Below, in pieces: positions 15,710 through 22,381 of a stretch of DNA of 22,460 nucleotides; the first letter of the stretch is position 1; each line of letters begins with the position of its first letter. The notes below the pieces were generated by a model, which was given only the letters and a program-made list of their open reading frames with translations, was not told the DNA's origin and searched no databases. Position numbers and translations under genes: made by a program. Source of the stretch: a virus; IMG/VR virus record IMGVR_UViG_3300037809_000210, positions 1 through 22,460 of that record. One strand, given 5' to 3'.

Positions 15710-16693
15710 ATGCAACAGTGGACAATAGATAAAGATCGTTTACATAATCTGGGTGAAGTACAATATCTTGGAGTACCTTATGAGATGATTAAAAATGGTG
15801 AAGTACCTACTTTACCTAAAGATTATAATGGGTGGTTTCCATTTATGAGAATGTGTTATAGTATAGGAGATTTAGGCATTATATCTGGAATATTTGAAGC
15901 TTTAAAACAAAAATACCCTAATATTAAGATTGCATTCCCATCTAAAGAATACATAAACCATATTTTAGGTCCTTCAGCAATAGAAAAATGGGGATTTGAT
16001 GAAAATAATACAGGTACTAGTAATTTAGATACTATATTAATAAATAACCCATTTATTGATAAAATATTTAACGTTGGAGAATTTACTAAAGTTTTTATAG
16101 ATCATGATAGATCTTATACTGAACTAGTACATGATGGCAATAAAGTTGTATCCTGTGATGAACCACTAGCTGAACAAATATTAAGAAGATGGGGATTTAA
16201 TGATGATGATATTAAAAATATTGATTCAACCCCAAAATTATATTTTACTCAAAAAGAAATGGGTAAGTGTGAAGATATAATTAACCAACATATTGGTTCA
16301 TATGATTATGGGTGTTTATTATTAGCATCCAGGTTAAAAGAATATGCTAATAGAGTATGGGATGGAGAGGAATACCTTTTCCAATATATTGAAAAATATA
16401 AAGATTTACCTATATTTTACTATTCTCAAAACCAACTAGAAAATACTAAATGGGAAGAATTTTTTCCTAATAGAATTGACTTTTCCCAATTAGGGTTAAG
16501 TATAAGAGAACAAATTTACATTAAGCGAAAAGCTAAATTTAATGTGGGGTATCAAGCAGGTATAACTGATATATCTTCTGGTGGAGGTAGTGATATAATT
16601 ACTTTATGTCCTTATAATTCAATAAGAGAAAATTGTATTAGAGGAACCAGATATGTTTACACCGATGGAAGTACTAAAATTATAGAAAAATAA
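15710..16693 (+). CDS. GT9-like (heptosyltransferase-fold) protein
   Basis: The 327-aa protein has YSIGDLGIISGIFEALKQKYPNIKIAF (about 51-77), the pattern of GT9/heptosyltransferase enzymes, in which a Gly-Asp-x-G loop precedes the first long helix. A second-half strand GCLLLASRLKEYANRVWDGEEY (about 201-222) and the C-terminal FNVGYQAGITDISSGGGSD fit the donor-binding half in order, with Ser/Gly replacing the usual PS..H.A. The donor and acceptor are unknown. It starts after a 43-nt gap, with no strong ribosome site visible. CpG is scarce (about 4 in 984 nt). Confidence 0.68.
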   Translation: MQQWTIDKDRLHNLGEVQYLGVPYEMIKNGEVPTLPKDYNGWFPFMRMCYSIGDLGIISGIFEALKQKYPNIKIAFPSKEYINHILGPSAIEKWGFDENNTGTSNLDTILINNPFIDKIFNVGEFTKVFIDHDRSYTELVHDGNKVVSCDEPLAEQILRRWGFNDDDIKNIDSTPKLYFTQKEMGKCEDIINQHIGSYDYGCLLLASRLKEYANRVWDGEEYLFQYIEKYKDLPIFYYSQNQLENTKWEEFFPNRIDFSQLGLSIREQIYIKRKAKFNVGYQAGITDISSGGGSDIITLCPYNSIRENCIRGTRYVYTDGSTKIIEK

Positions 16694-16717
16694 AAAAATA
16701 CTTTGGACAGAAATATA

Positions 16718-17947
16718 ATGAAAATATCACTAATTCAACCAGGTCGAAATAATCTAAAATACCTAAAATGGTCTTATGACTCAATAAGAAAAAATCAGGG
16801 CAACCATGAAGTGGAAATTTGTGTAGCAGATGATGCTTCAACAGATGGAACTTGGGATTGGTGTGTTGAGATGATGGGTAAAGATTCCAATTTCAAAGCT
16901 TTAAAATGGGATGGTCCTGAAAGAGTAGGTCATACTATTTTATATGATAGGCTAATTAATGAGGTAGCAACAAATGACATTTGTATGATTTATCATGCTG
17001 ATATGTACTTATGCCCAGGTGCTTTAGATGCGATTGAAAAACATATGTATGGAACAGCAGAAGAACCTGTAGTTGAGAGTAGAATAGTATCACTTACAAG
17101 AATTGAACCCCCATTACATCCCCCAGGACCAGAAAAAATATTACAAGATTTTGGAATAGAACCTGAAGAATTTGATGAAAAGGGTTTATTAGAATATGTT
17201 AAACTTTATCAACCTAATTTATCAACTACAGAAGGCATATTTGCACCTTGGGCATTTTGGAAAGAAGACTTTCAACAAATAGGAGGACACGACACTATGT
17301 TCGCTCCCCAATCGAAAGAAGACACAGACATATTTAATAGATTTCACTTAAATGGAGTAGAATTTATCCAAACATGGGAAGGATTTGTTTATCATATGAC
17401 TTGTAGAGGTAGTAGATTTGCTGATGGAGCAAAACGAAATCCAAACGGTGAAGTATTTATGAAAAATAGAGAAACAGATGAATGGTTAGCCCAAAATCAA
17501 AAATCAACACGGGAATTCATTCGTAAATGGGGTCATTTTTGTAAACATGACGCTTTAATGAAACCTATTGTCCCTCCTAAATATAATATTGGTTTAGTAG
17601 TGCATAATAGCAATATGCCTTTGATACAGACGTTAGAGCCATGGTGTGATAAACTATACCATGATTCTGGGTTCACCGTTGAACTGCAATATATTAAAAG
17701 TGAACAGCCAAACACATCACTTGATTTAGATTCGAGAGTAGTGTCTATTAATGTTGATAACAAGGATGTTGATGTATTAGTAGAGTTTGATGCTGATAAA
17801 TTAACAAATGAATCCTTTAAATTTATACAGAATCTCCCTTTAATATTGCAAGATAGTGGGGAGATAGGTGATATGGAATATGATATCTTTAAAATATCGA
17901 TAAACTCATTGAAAACATATGAACACTTATTAATTAAAGCAATCTGA
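16718..17947 (+). CDS. GT2 glycosyltransferase with C-terminal extension
   Basis: A GT-A fold enzyme of 409 aa. KISLIQPGRNNLKYLKWSYDSI opens the domain. CVADDASTDGTWDW (about 36-49) is the classic nucleotide-binding motif. YHADMYLCPGA, near 90-100, holds the metal-binding DxD-like element (HAD). FAPWAFWKEDFQQIGGHDTMFAPQSKEDTD follows near 180-210, the acceptor/catalytic-base region. From about residue 286 a separate segment begins (PKYNIGLVVHN) that is not part of a GT2 domain: about 120 residues, acidic, with a repeated VDNKDVDVLVEFDADK style. I start it at ATG 16718; a TTG at 16703 is in frame but weaker. It stops in a TGATGG overlap with the next gene. Confidence 0.88.
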   Translation: MKISLIQPGRNNLKYLKWSYDSIRKNQGNHEVEICVADDASTDGTWDWCVEMMGKDSNFKALKWDGPERVGHTILYDRLINEVATNDICMIYHADMYLCPGALDAIEKHMYGTAEEPVVESRIVSLTRIEPPLHPPGPEKILQDFGIEPEEFDEKGLLEYVKLYQPNLSTTEGIFAPWAFWKEDFQQIGGHDTMFAPQSKEDTDIFNRFHLNGVEFIQTWEGFVYHMTCRGSRFADGAKRNPNGEVFMKNRETDEWLAQNQKSTREFIRKWGHFCKHDALMKPIVPPKYNIGLVVHNSNMPLIQTLEPWCDKLYHDSGFTVELQYIKSEQPNTSLDLDSRVVSINVDNKDVDVLVEFDADKLTNESFKFIQNLPLILQDSGEIGDMEYDIFKISINSLKTYEHLLIKAI

Positions 17948-18201
17948 TGGATTACTATATATTACTTGAAGGGGACACTGAAACTGATGTATTATTAGAC
18001 AATAACCTATTGGGAACTGAGAGCTTTGGAGTATTTTATCCAGGTCAAGGGTTCGTAGCATTCCACAAAATAGTAAATGCTCGCCCCGATTTATTAGACA
18101 CTTTAACCATAAAGACTGATATGAATAAAACGTTAAGTGTCACAGAGTTTATGGATTTGTTTGTTAAATTTAAAATAAAAAACGTTGATGTTTGTATTTA
18201 A
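17947..18201 (+). CDS. Small conserved-looking phage protein
   Basis: The 84-aa product begins DYYILLEGDTETDVLLDNNLLGTESFG and ends with KTLSVTEFMDLFVKFK. The EGDT...D...N.LG..SF pattern is one I associate with small unknown proteins of marine T4-like phages, from memory only. No function can be read. It is acidic and soluble. The ATG overlaps the stop of the GT2 gene by one base, so it is coupled to the end of the glycan block but its character is that of the phage backbone. Confidence 0.75.
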   Translation: MDYYILLEGDTETDVLLDNNLLGTESFGVFYPGQGFVAFHKIVNARPDLLDTLTIKTDMNKTLSVTEFMDLFVKFKIKNVDVCI

Positions 18202-18203
18202 TT

Positions 18204-18214
18204 GTTGTATATTA
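18204..18214 (+). promoter_or_regulatory. GTTGTATATTA element (possible promoter part)
   Basis: Lies in the 29-nt gap before the small basic gene, 16 nt upstream of ATG 18231, and is followed by an AGAAGGA ribosome site. It differs at one base from the copy at 6614-6624 and at one from that at 20539-20549. Confidence 0.3.
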
Positions 18215-18230
18215 AGAGAAGGAAATAAGA

Positions 18231-18413
18231 ATGGCTACTGAGTGGAAGGATTGGGATGATCTTGAAGAAGATGCTCAATATATAGGAAGTGTGAAGCACA
18301 CTAAAAAGAAAAAAACGTGGAAGCAAATAGACGCTGATAAGAAGTCTATAAAAATTAAATGGCAGAAGAAAAAGAAAAAGGGAAAATATGAAAACGTTAA
18401 ACCTAATAAGTAG
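18231..18413 (+). CDS. Small lysine-rich protein
   Basis: A 60-aa protein with an acidic first third (WKDWDDLEEDAQYIG) and a very basic remainder, about 20 lysines, ending GKYENVKPNK. There is no fold signature. It could bind nucleic acid, or be a small phage factor with charge-segregated ends. AGAAGGA lies 8 nt before ATG 18231. The last 26 nt overlap the start of the lipoprotein gene in another frame. Confidence 0.7.
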   Translation: MATEWKDWDDLEEDAQYIGSVKHTKKKKTWKQIDADKKSIKIKWQKKKKKGKYENVKPNK

Positions 18414-18903
18414 TTTAGTATTATTAATTGCTATAGGATGTGAAGGAGATTCACATTCACCTGATATATTATTAGAAGTAACTCCTAATTTAACATTAGA
18501 CGGTAATGGGTATTATCATCTAAATATAAACACTGGTAGTTGGCAGACGTTGCATAGATTATCAGGAACTGTTTACAAAGATTCAGAACCACTAGATGTT
18601 TTAAAGGTGTATTGGGAAGCATCACATTATTGGTATATGGGTGACACTTTAGGATTTTCATACACAAAAGGATTAACTCACGATTTAAACTACGTTACAC
18701 TTGACACAACCTATATTACAGGATTTAACGGGCTAGAAGTTCCCGTTGTTAATTCGACATGCTACAGCAATTCTGATGGTGAAGTGAACACTATGTTTGC
18801 ACCAGTTAGAAGTATGGTGGGAGATACTGTGGTGGTGTGGATTTATTATTGGAATTACGATGATGAGTTAATGGAGTATAATATTTTTATAATTTTAGAT
18901 TAG
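18388..18903 (+). CDS. Phage-encoded lipoprotein
   Basis: The 171-aa product has a typical lipoprotein signal: MK, a hydrophobic core LISSLVLLIAI, then a lipobox ending in Gly17-Cys18, after which EGDSHSPD follows. After processing it would be lipid-anchored in the inner or outer membrane. The mature part is rich in Tyr, Trp, Thr and Val with alternating patterns (GTVYKDSEPLDV, YWEASHYWYMGDT, MVGDTVVVWIYYW), suggesting a beta-sandwich domain. There is a Cys near residue 121 in the mature part. Phage lipoproteins can block superinfection at the cell surface or aid lysis; neither is shown here. The start lies inside the preceding gene, with AAAGGGAAA just upstream. Confidence 0.85.
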   Translation: MKTLNLISSLVLLIAIGCEGDSHSPDILLEVTPNLTLDGNGYYHLNINTGSWQTLHRLSGTVYKDSEPLDVLKVYWEASHYWYMGDTLGFSYTKGLTHDLNYVTLDTTYITGFNGLEVPVVNSTCYSNSDGEVNTMFAPVRSMVGDTVVVWIYYWNYDDELMEYNIFIILD

Positions 18904-18913
18904 GATTATTGCA

Positions 18914-19165
18914 ATGAAATACAATTTAATAGACATTAACGATAATATAGTAACCAGTGTATTGTTAGAAGGTGCAACTAAAAGAGATGCAAAGCGATAT
19001 TTTATGAAACGTAAAATGTTTGATTTGGATGAATCAAATTTTGATAAATTGTGGAGAGTGATGTCTCAGGAAGAATGGAACGTTGAATTTGAAAATGGTC
19101 ATAAAAAACAAGGTATCGAATGGTGGTGCAAAAGATTTTGTAGAGTATCTTACCAAAAGTGTTAG
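18914..19165 (+). CDS. Small hypothetical protein
   Basis: The 83-aa protein begins YNLIDINDNIVTSVLLEGATKRDAKRYFMKRKMF and continues FDKLWRVMSQEEW. The opening two beta-like strands and the following basic helix look like a small alpha/beta domain of a sort common in T4-like phages, but I cannot name it. Two Cys close the C-terminus. It overlaps the next GTG start by 7 nt. Confidence 0.72.
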   Translation: MKYNLIDINDNIVTSVLLEGATKRDAKRYFMKRKMFDLDESNFDKLWRVMSQEEWNVEFENGHKKQGIEWWCKRFCRVSYQKC

Positions 19166-19719
19166 ATAGTTTATTGACAGGAGTAATCCTGTTTAGTTCA
19201 TTCTCGATGAGGACTGCAAACGTACAACCAAACCCAGATGATTATGAGTTTAGTGTAGGTTTGAAAACTGATTCTTGGTACTTGAATAGACAATGGGAAC
19301 GGGAGTTGGGCACTGACTATGTAGATACTCAACTGTGGGCTGTTTATGATGATAACAATGCATATATAAAGCCTGAATATTTTAATAAACAATCGAAGGA
19401 TGTTCTATATTTGAAGGTGGATTTACGATCATCTTATAAGGGTATAACCTTCGGATTAACTACAAGAAATAAGGATGAAACCTTAAAAACGTTTGAGAAT
19501 TTCTTTTCTGGTGGTTGTAATCTTGGTAAGGATTATGAAAAAATAAAAGTAGATTTTTCAGCAGATGGATATTACACTGAAGATTTTGATTATGAGACTA
19601 AGTATAATATGAGTTGGAAACTTACAGATACGGTATCGATATACAATGTTGGTGAATTTTTTAATATTAAAGGTAAAGAGTTTTATAAAGCGAAAATAGG
19701 GTTAGAGGTTAATTTATGA
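19159..19719 (+). CDS. Probable exported protein, function unknown
   Basis: The 186-aa product uses GTG at 19159. Residues 1-20 (LDSLLTGVILFSSFSMRTANV) look like a weak signal peptide without a leading Lys/Arg, with a possible cleavage near the Ala before NVQPNPDD. The remainder is rich in Tyr, Asp, Lys and Phe with alternating hydrophobicity (LYLKVDLRSSYKGITFGLTT; FYKAKIGLEVNL at the end), suggesting beta strands and possibly an outer-membrane or periplasmic beta structure. It follows the lipoprotein gene by one gene. An internal start at ATG 19207 would remove the signal. Its last base triplet overlaps the PRTase start by 4 nt. Confidence 0.65.
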   Translation: MLDSLLTGVILFSSFSMRTANVQPNPDDYEFSVGLKTDSWYLNRQWERELGTDYVDTQLWAVYDDNNAYIKPEYFNKQSKDVLYLKVDLRSSYKGITFGLTTRNKDETLKTFENFFSGGCNLGKDYEKIKVDFSADGYYTEDFDYETKYNMSWKLTDTVSIYNVGEFFNIKGKEFYKAKIGLEVNL

Positions 19720-20114
19720 AAAAATATTTATCATGGGAAGATTTTAGAATTGCTGTAGATGCTATAGCTGTAAGATTTAAATGTAACAAGTATAAGGGAG
19801 TGTATGGGATTCCTCGTGGTGGTTTGATTATGAGTGTTATGTTGAGCCATAAGTTAGGTATACCTCATTTAACTGAATTACCATCAATGCGTGGTAGGCA
19901 TTTTTTAGTAGTAGATGATATAGCGGATACTGGATATACGTTAGAGCATACTATGGGGCTTGATGTATGTGCACATGCTGATAGTGCTACTATCCATTAC
20001 CACAAAGATAGTTCATTCAAACCAGATTATCATGTTATGGAGAAAGGCAACGATTGGATAGTATATCCGTGGGAGTGTTGCGAGGAAGATGAAATACAAG
20101 ATTATAAACGATGA
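19716..20114 (+). CDS. Phosphoribosyltransferase (type I PRTase)
   Basis: The 132-aa protein carries GVYGIPRGGLIMSVMLSH (28-45), the pyrophosphate loop region, and FLVVDDIADTGYTL (63-76), the PRPP-binding signature with its paired acidic residues. The length and the IPRGG element resemble xanthine/hypoxanthine-type enzymes. The C-terminal hood segment DSSFKPDYHVMEKGNDWIVYPWE fits Xpt/Gpt-like enzymes, where KPDY and WIVYPWE recur. It would attach a base to PRPP to give a nucleotide, serving purine salvage in the infected cell. It overlaps the previous stop and ends in an ATGA overlap. Confidence 0.88.
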   Translation: MKKYLSWEDFRIAVDAIAVRFKCNKYKGVYGIPRGGLIMSVMLSHKLGIPHLTELPSMRGRHFLVVDDIADTGYTLEHTMGLDVCAHADSATIHYHKDSSFKPDYHVMEKGNDWIVYPWECCEEDEIQDYKR

Positions 20115-20287
20115 CTGATTTATCACCAGAAGCATTACAAGAATTAGAAGCGATTATAAAAGAAATAGAAGAAATCGCCAATGATGTAGTTAAGGATTAT
20201 GAAGATACACCGTCCGAAGAAAGCGGGAGTGTTATCGAGATACATATCAATAGTCCTTTATTAGAAGAAAACGAACAGGAGTTATAA
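20111..20287 (+). CDS. Small acidic protein
   Basis: A 58-aa frame from ATG 20111 (ATGA overlap with the PRTase) to TAA 20287. The first 30 residues form a likely acidic amphipathic helix (SPEALQELEAIIKEIEEIA), then a Ser/Glu linker, then VIEIHINSPLLEE. Nearly a third of the residues are Asp or Glu. It fills what would otherwise be the only unexplained 170-nt gap in this stretch. The next ATG follows after one base. The function is unknown. Confidence 0.75.
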   Translation: MTDLSPEALQELEAIIKEIEEIANDVVKDYEDTPSEESGSVIEIHINSPLLEENEQEL

Positions 20288-20288
20288 T

Positions 20289-20510
20289 ATGGTAGAGTTA
20301 CAATGGTATCACATAACAGCGTCAGCAATTGTTGGATTAATATTTGGATGGGTTATATTATCTATGTTAGTATCTAGCAAAATATCTGATCTAGAATCTG
20401 AAATAATTTCACTCAGAGCTGTGAGATCAGCATTAAAAGAAGAAATATTCAGGTTAGATAATCAATCAAAACCAAAGCCTAGAAAGAAAAGATCCCCTAA
20501 AAAATCATAG
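20289..20510 (+). CDS. Single-pass membrane protein with coiled coil
   Basis: The 73-aa protein has one membrane segment (about 8-29, ITASAIVGLIFGWVILSMLV), a Leu/Ile/Glu heptad-like helix SKISDLESEIISLRAVRSALKEEIFRL (30-56), and a strongly basic tail PKPRKKRSPKK. This shape is seen in spanin-like and holin-accessory proteins and in membrane anchors for phage complexes; there is no spanin-specific motif. The gene ends the long overlapping series: a 115-nt gap follows. Confidence 0.75.
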   Translation: MVELQWYHITASAIVGLIFGWVILSMLVSSKISDLESEIISLRAVRSALKEEIFRLDNQSKPKPRKKRSPKKS

Positions 20511-20538
20511 TTAATTGTTAATATTTGTTGCGTTTATA

Positions 20539-20557
20539 GTTGTATGTTATATTTATA
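20539..20557. promoter_or_regulatory. AT-rich candidate promoter in the 115-nt gap
   Basis: The gap 20511-20625 contains GTTGTATGTTA (20539-20549, see 6614 and 18204), running into TATATTTATA (20548-20557). The decamer recurs exactly at 21025-21034 in the next gap. Read on the minus strand it contains TATAAATA, the T4 late-promoter box, though the genes here run on +. No clear -35 hexamer is present. The rest of the gap is featureless apart from the GGAG site at 20613. Confidence 0.3.
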
Positions 20558-20625
20558 TGTATTAAAACATGACAATTGCTAATTGAATTCTTGCAAACAT
20601 AACCCTCTGATTGGAGAAACCCAAC

Positions 20626-20910
20626 ATGAATAAGAAAGAGCATCAGGATTTAGAATTAGTATTATACAGGCTCGATGAGCAAGACAGCAAACGAATTAAC
20701 TTGGAGACAGAAGTGAATAAGAAGCTAGTAGATATCCACAAAGATATACGTTTCATAAAAGAAAGTTTATTCAACCCAGATACAGGGCTATGGGCAGAGG
20801 TTAAGCAGAACTCACGATTCCGTGAAAGTAGCGATAAATGGAGAACTATGACTGGGGCGGCACTATTAACATTAATAGTTAAATCACTGTACGAGTTTTT
20901 TATACAGTAA
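20626..20910 (+). CDS. XhlA-like small membrane protein
   Basis: The 94-aa protein has an N-terminal coiled-coil stretch (KKEHQDLELVLYRLDEQDSKRINLETEV, then LVDIHKDIRFIKESLF), a conserved-looking NPDTGLWAEVKQNSRFRESSDKWR (50-73), and a C-terminal membrane helix GAALLTLIVKSLYEFF (77-92). This layout resembles XhlA-type haemolysin/holin accessory proteins of phages and is a candidate lysis component or inner-membrane anchor. TTGGAGAA precedes ATG 20626 by about 8 nt, which is why I reject the in-frame TTG at 20611. A terminator follows about 20 nt after its stop. Confidence 0.78.
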   Translation: MNKKEHQDLELVLYRLDEQDSKRINLETEVNKKLVDIHKDIRFIKESLFNPDTGLWAEVKQNSRFRESSDKWRTMTGAALLTLIVKSLYEFFIQ

Positions 20911-20931
20911 ATGCAATATCATTTATAAGAT

Positions 20932-20954
20932 AACCCTACAATAGTAGGGTTTTT
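20932..20954 (+). terminator. Rho-independent terminator
   Basis: A perfect 8-bp inverted repeat, AACCCTAC and GTAGGGTT, surrounds a 4-nt loop AATA, and the right arm runs into a short T run (TTTTT in all). It lies 22 nt beyond the stop of the XhlA-like gene, where a transcription unit should end. The T run is short, so termination may be partial. Confidence 0.8.
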
Positions 20955-21024
20955 GGGTTACAGTCCATCTCATCCAAATTAGCGTTTCAATATTCAGAAA
21001 AAGCACCACATTTAACACCAGCTG

Positions 21025-21034
21025 TATATTTATA
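21025..21034. promoter_or_regulatory. TATATTTATA repeat before the 413-aa gene
   Basis: Exact second copy of the decamer at 20548-20557, 27 nt before ATG 21062. The 107 nt between the terminator and this gene hold nothing else that I can recognise; an AAGGA ribosome site lies at 21050-21054. The minus strand reads TATAAATA here as well. Confidence 0.3.
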
Positions 21035-21061
21035 ATCACACGTAAATATAAGGAAAATATT

Positions 21062-22303
21062 ATGATATTATTAAAGAGTTTAATTCCAAATAAATTCATT
21101 ATATCTGAAGGAAAGGGGATGAGTTCGAATACTCACATAGGTGATGCTATAGTTTTTACAAACAATCAAACTGTACCATATATATTGATAAGCAATGATT
21201 TTTATGCTGACGTTAGTAGTTCTGCAGAGAAAATGGGTTTAGATACAACAATCGTGCACAAAATTCCAAAAGTTAAGACAAATATCAAATCAGGTTTTAT
21301 CTTTGTACTTGAATCACCGGATAAAACAATTGGGATAGTGAGATATTCTAAAAAAAATAGTGGCAACTATCCACCAGGGAAATTTGAGCTTAAATGGGTG
21401 AAGTCTTCAGAGAGCTTTGATATAAAACCTCAGAGTATAATACCAAGTATGTTAGGTAAGCTACAAACTATTATTGCTTTTAAAAAGGGAATAATAGATG
21501 GTGTAAACAGTAGATCAGATTTAGATCAAGGATTGAAAGATTATTTAGTAGATATTACAAACAAAGCTAACGGAAAGCTTAACATATCTGTAGACATATC
21601 ACAATATATACCCACACCTACAAAAAGAGCATTTGCACAAATAGAAAAGAATTTCGCTGAGATGATTAGCGCAATTGAAGTGTGTGGTAAAACTGATAAA
21701 ATATATATACCTAAAGCTGGAAATGAACCATTGCTTGACTTTAGAATATATAAGAACGATGGTACTATAATGAATTACTCAGCAAAATCTAAAAGTAAAT
21801 CAGCTAATACTGTAAAACTAAAAAGCATTAAAGATACGATAGATAGCGATAAAACTAAATATGAAAAATTCATGAAAGGGAAATTTAAAATAGTATATGA
21901 TGTGTTAACTATAGCATCTACTAAGACGATTAGAGGAGCATACTATCCATTGTTTGAATTGTTTGATATTAAGTTTGACGACTCACATAAAACGAAATGG
22001 GGTACTTTTAAAAACCTATCCAAAGAAGATAAGATTAAAGAAGGGGTATATGTGATGGAACGTAGTAAGCTATTATTTGCAAAGTTAAACACTAAAACGT
22101 TTAAAACTTTAGCAGAAGATGTAATAAATAGTTTAGTGACAGTGGACTTTGTTATATCAGATATAAATAACAAAACAGGAAGTGTTACAACTAAAGTAAA
22201 AGCAGCAACAGATGTTAGTATTTTATTTAGAGAAAAGAATTATGTATCATTTAACAAGCAGTCGTGGAGACTTGATAGTAAGTTGGGATTTAACGTCAAA
22301 TAA
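21062..22303 (+). CDS. Hypothetical protein with a possible nuclease-type motif
   Basis: I do not recognise this 413-aa protein. It starts MILLKSLIPNKFIISEGKGMSSNTHIGDAIV. In the middle, after a helix with Glu200 (NFAEMISAIE), comes LLDFRIYKNDGTIMNYSAKSKSKSANTVK: Asp226, Ser240-x-Lys242 and a basic Ser-rich loop. This spacing resembles a PD-(D/E)XK nuclease core, where D and the (D/E/S)xK bind the metal, but the match is by eye only. The C-terminal half has alternating Lys-rich strands. AAGGA precedes ATG 21062. It is alone behind a terminator and a gap and followed by repeats, so it is probably a separate transcription unit. A virion structural role cannot be ruled out. Confidence 0.8.
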   Translation: MILLKSLIPNKFIISEGKGMSSNTHIGDAIVFTNNQTVPYILISNDFYADVSSSAEKMGLDTTIVHKIPKVKTNIKSGFIFVLESPDKTIGIVRYSKKNSGNYPPGKFELKWVKSSESFDIKPQSIIPSMLGKLQTIIAFKKGIIDGVNSRSDLDQGLKDYLVDITNKANGKLNISVDISQYIPTPTKRAFAQIEKNFAEMISAIEVCGKTDKIYIPKAGNEPLLDFRIYKNDGTIMNYSAKSKSKSANTVKLKSIKDTIDSDKTKYEKFMKGKFKIVYDVLTIASTKTIRGAYYPLFELFDIKFDDSHKTKWGTFKNLSKEDKIKEGVYVMERSKLLFAKLNTKTFKTLAEDVINSLVTVDFVISDINNKTGSVTTKVKAATDVSILFREKNYVSFNKQSWRLDSKLGFNVK

Positions 22304-22336
22304 GAAATTTTTGAACCAGCCCAATGAAATCCCCGA

Positions 22337-22347
22337 TTTTTTTTTTT
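22337..22347 (+). other. Run of eleven T
   Basis: An uninterrupted T tract about 34 nt after the end of the 413-aa gene. It could be the tail of a terminator, but the only partner stem I see (GGGATTT inside the gene end with AAATCCC just before the tract) has a loop of roughly 35 nt, so I do not call a terminator. Confidence 0.6.
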
Positions 22348-22364
22348 GAGAAGCATAACATATA

Positions 22365-22381
22365 AGTGTGGTACCCACACT
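22365..22381. repeat. Perfect 7-bp hairpin next to the repeat array
   Basis: AGTGTGG and CCACACT surround a 3-nt loop TAC. It has no T run after it. Its right arm overlaps the first four bases of the first 14-bp repeat, so the hairpin and array form one structure. Confidence 0.75.

Noticed and set aside
16703-16717. TTG start for the GT2 gene, and likewise TTG 20611 for the XhlA-like gene
   Set aside because: In each case an ATG a few codons downstream is better placed; for 20611 the TTG would consume the ribosome-binding site itself.
20955-21061. tRNA or small RNA gene in the largest gaps
   Set aside because: No cloverleaf-type pairing or conserved T-loop sequence seen in 20511-20625 or 20911-21061; only the terminator hairpin stands out.
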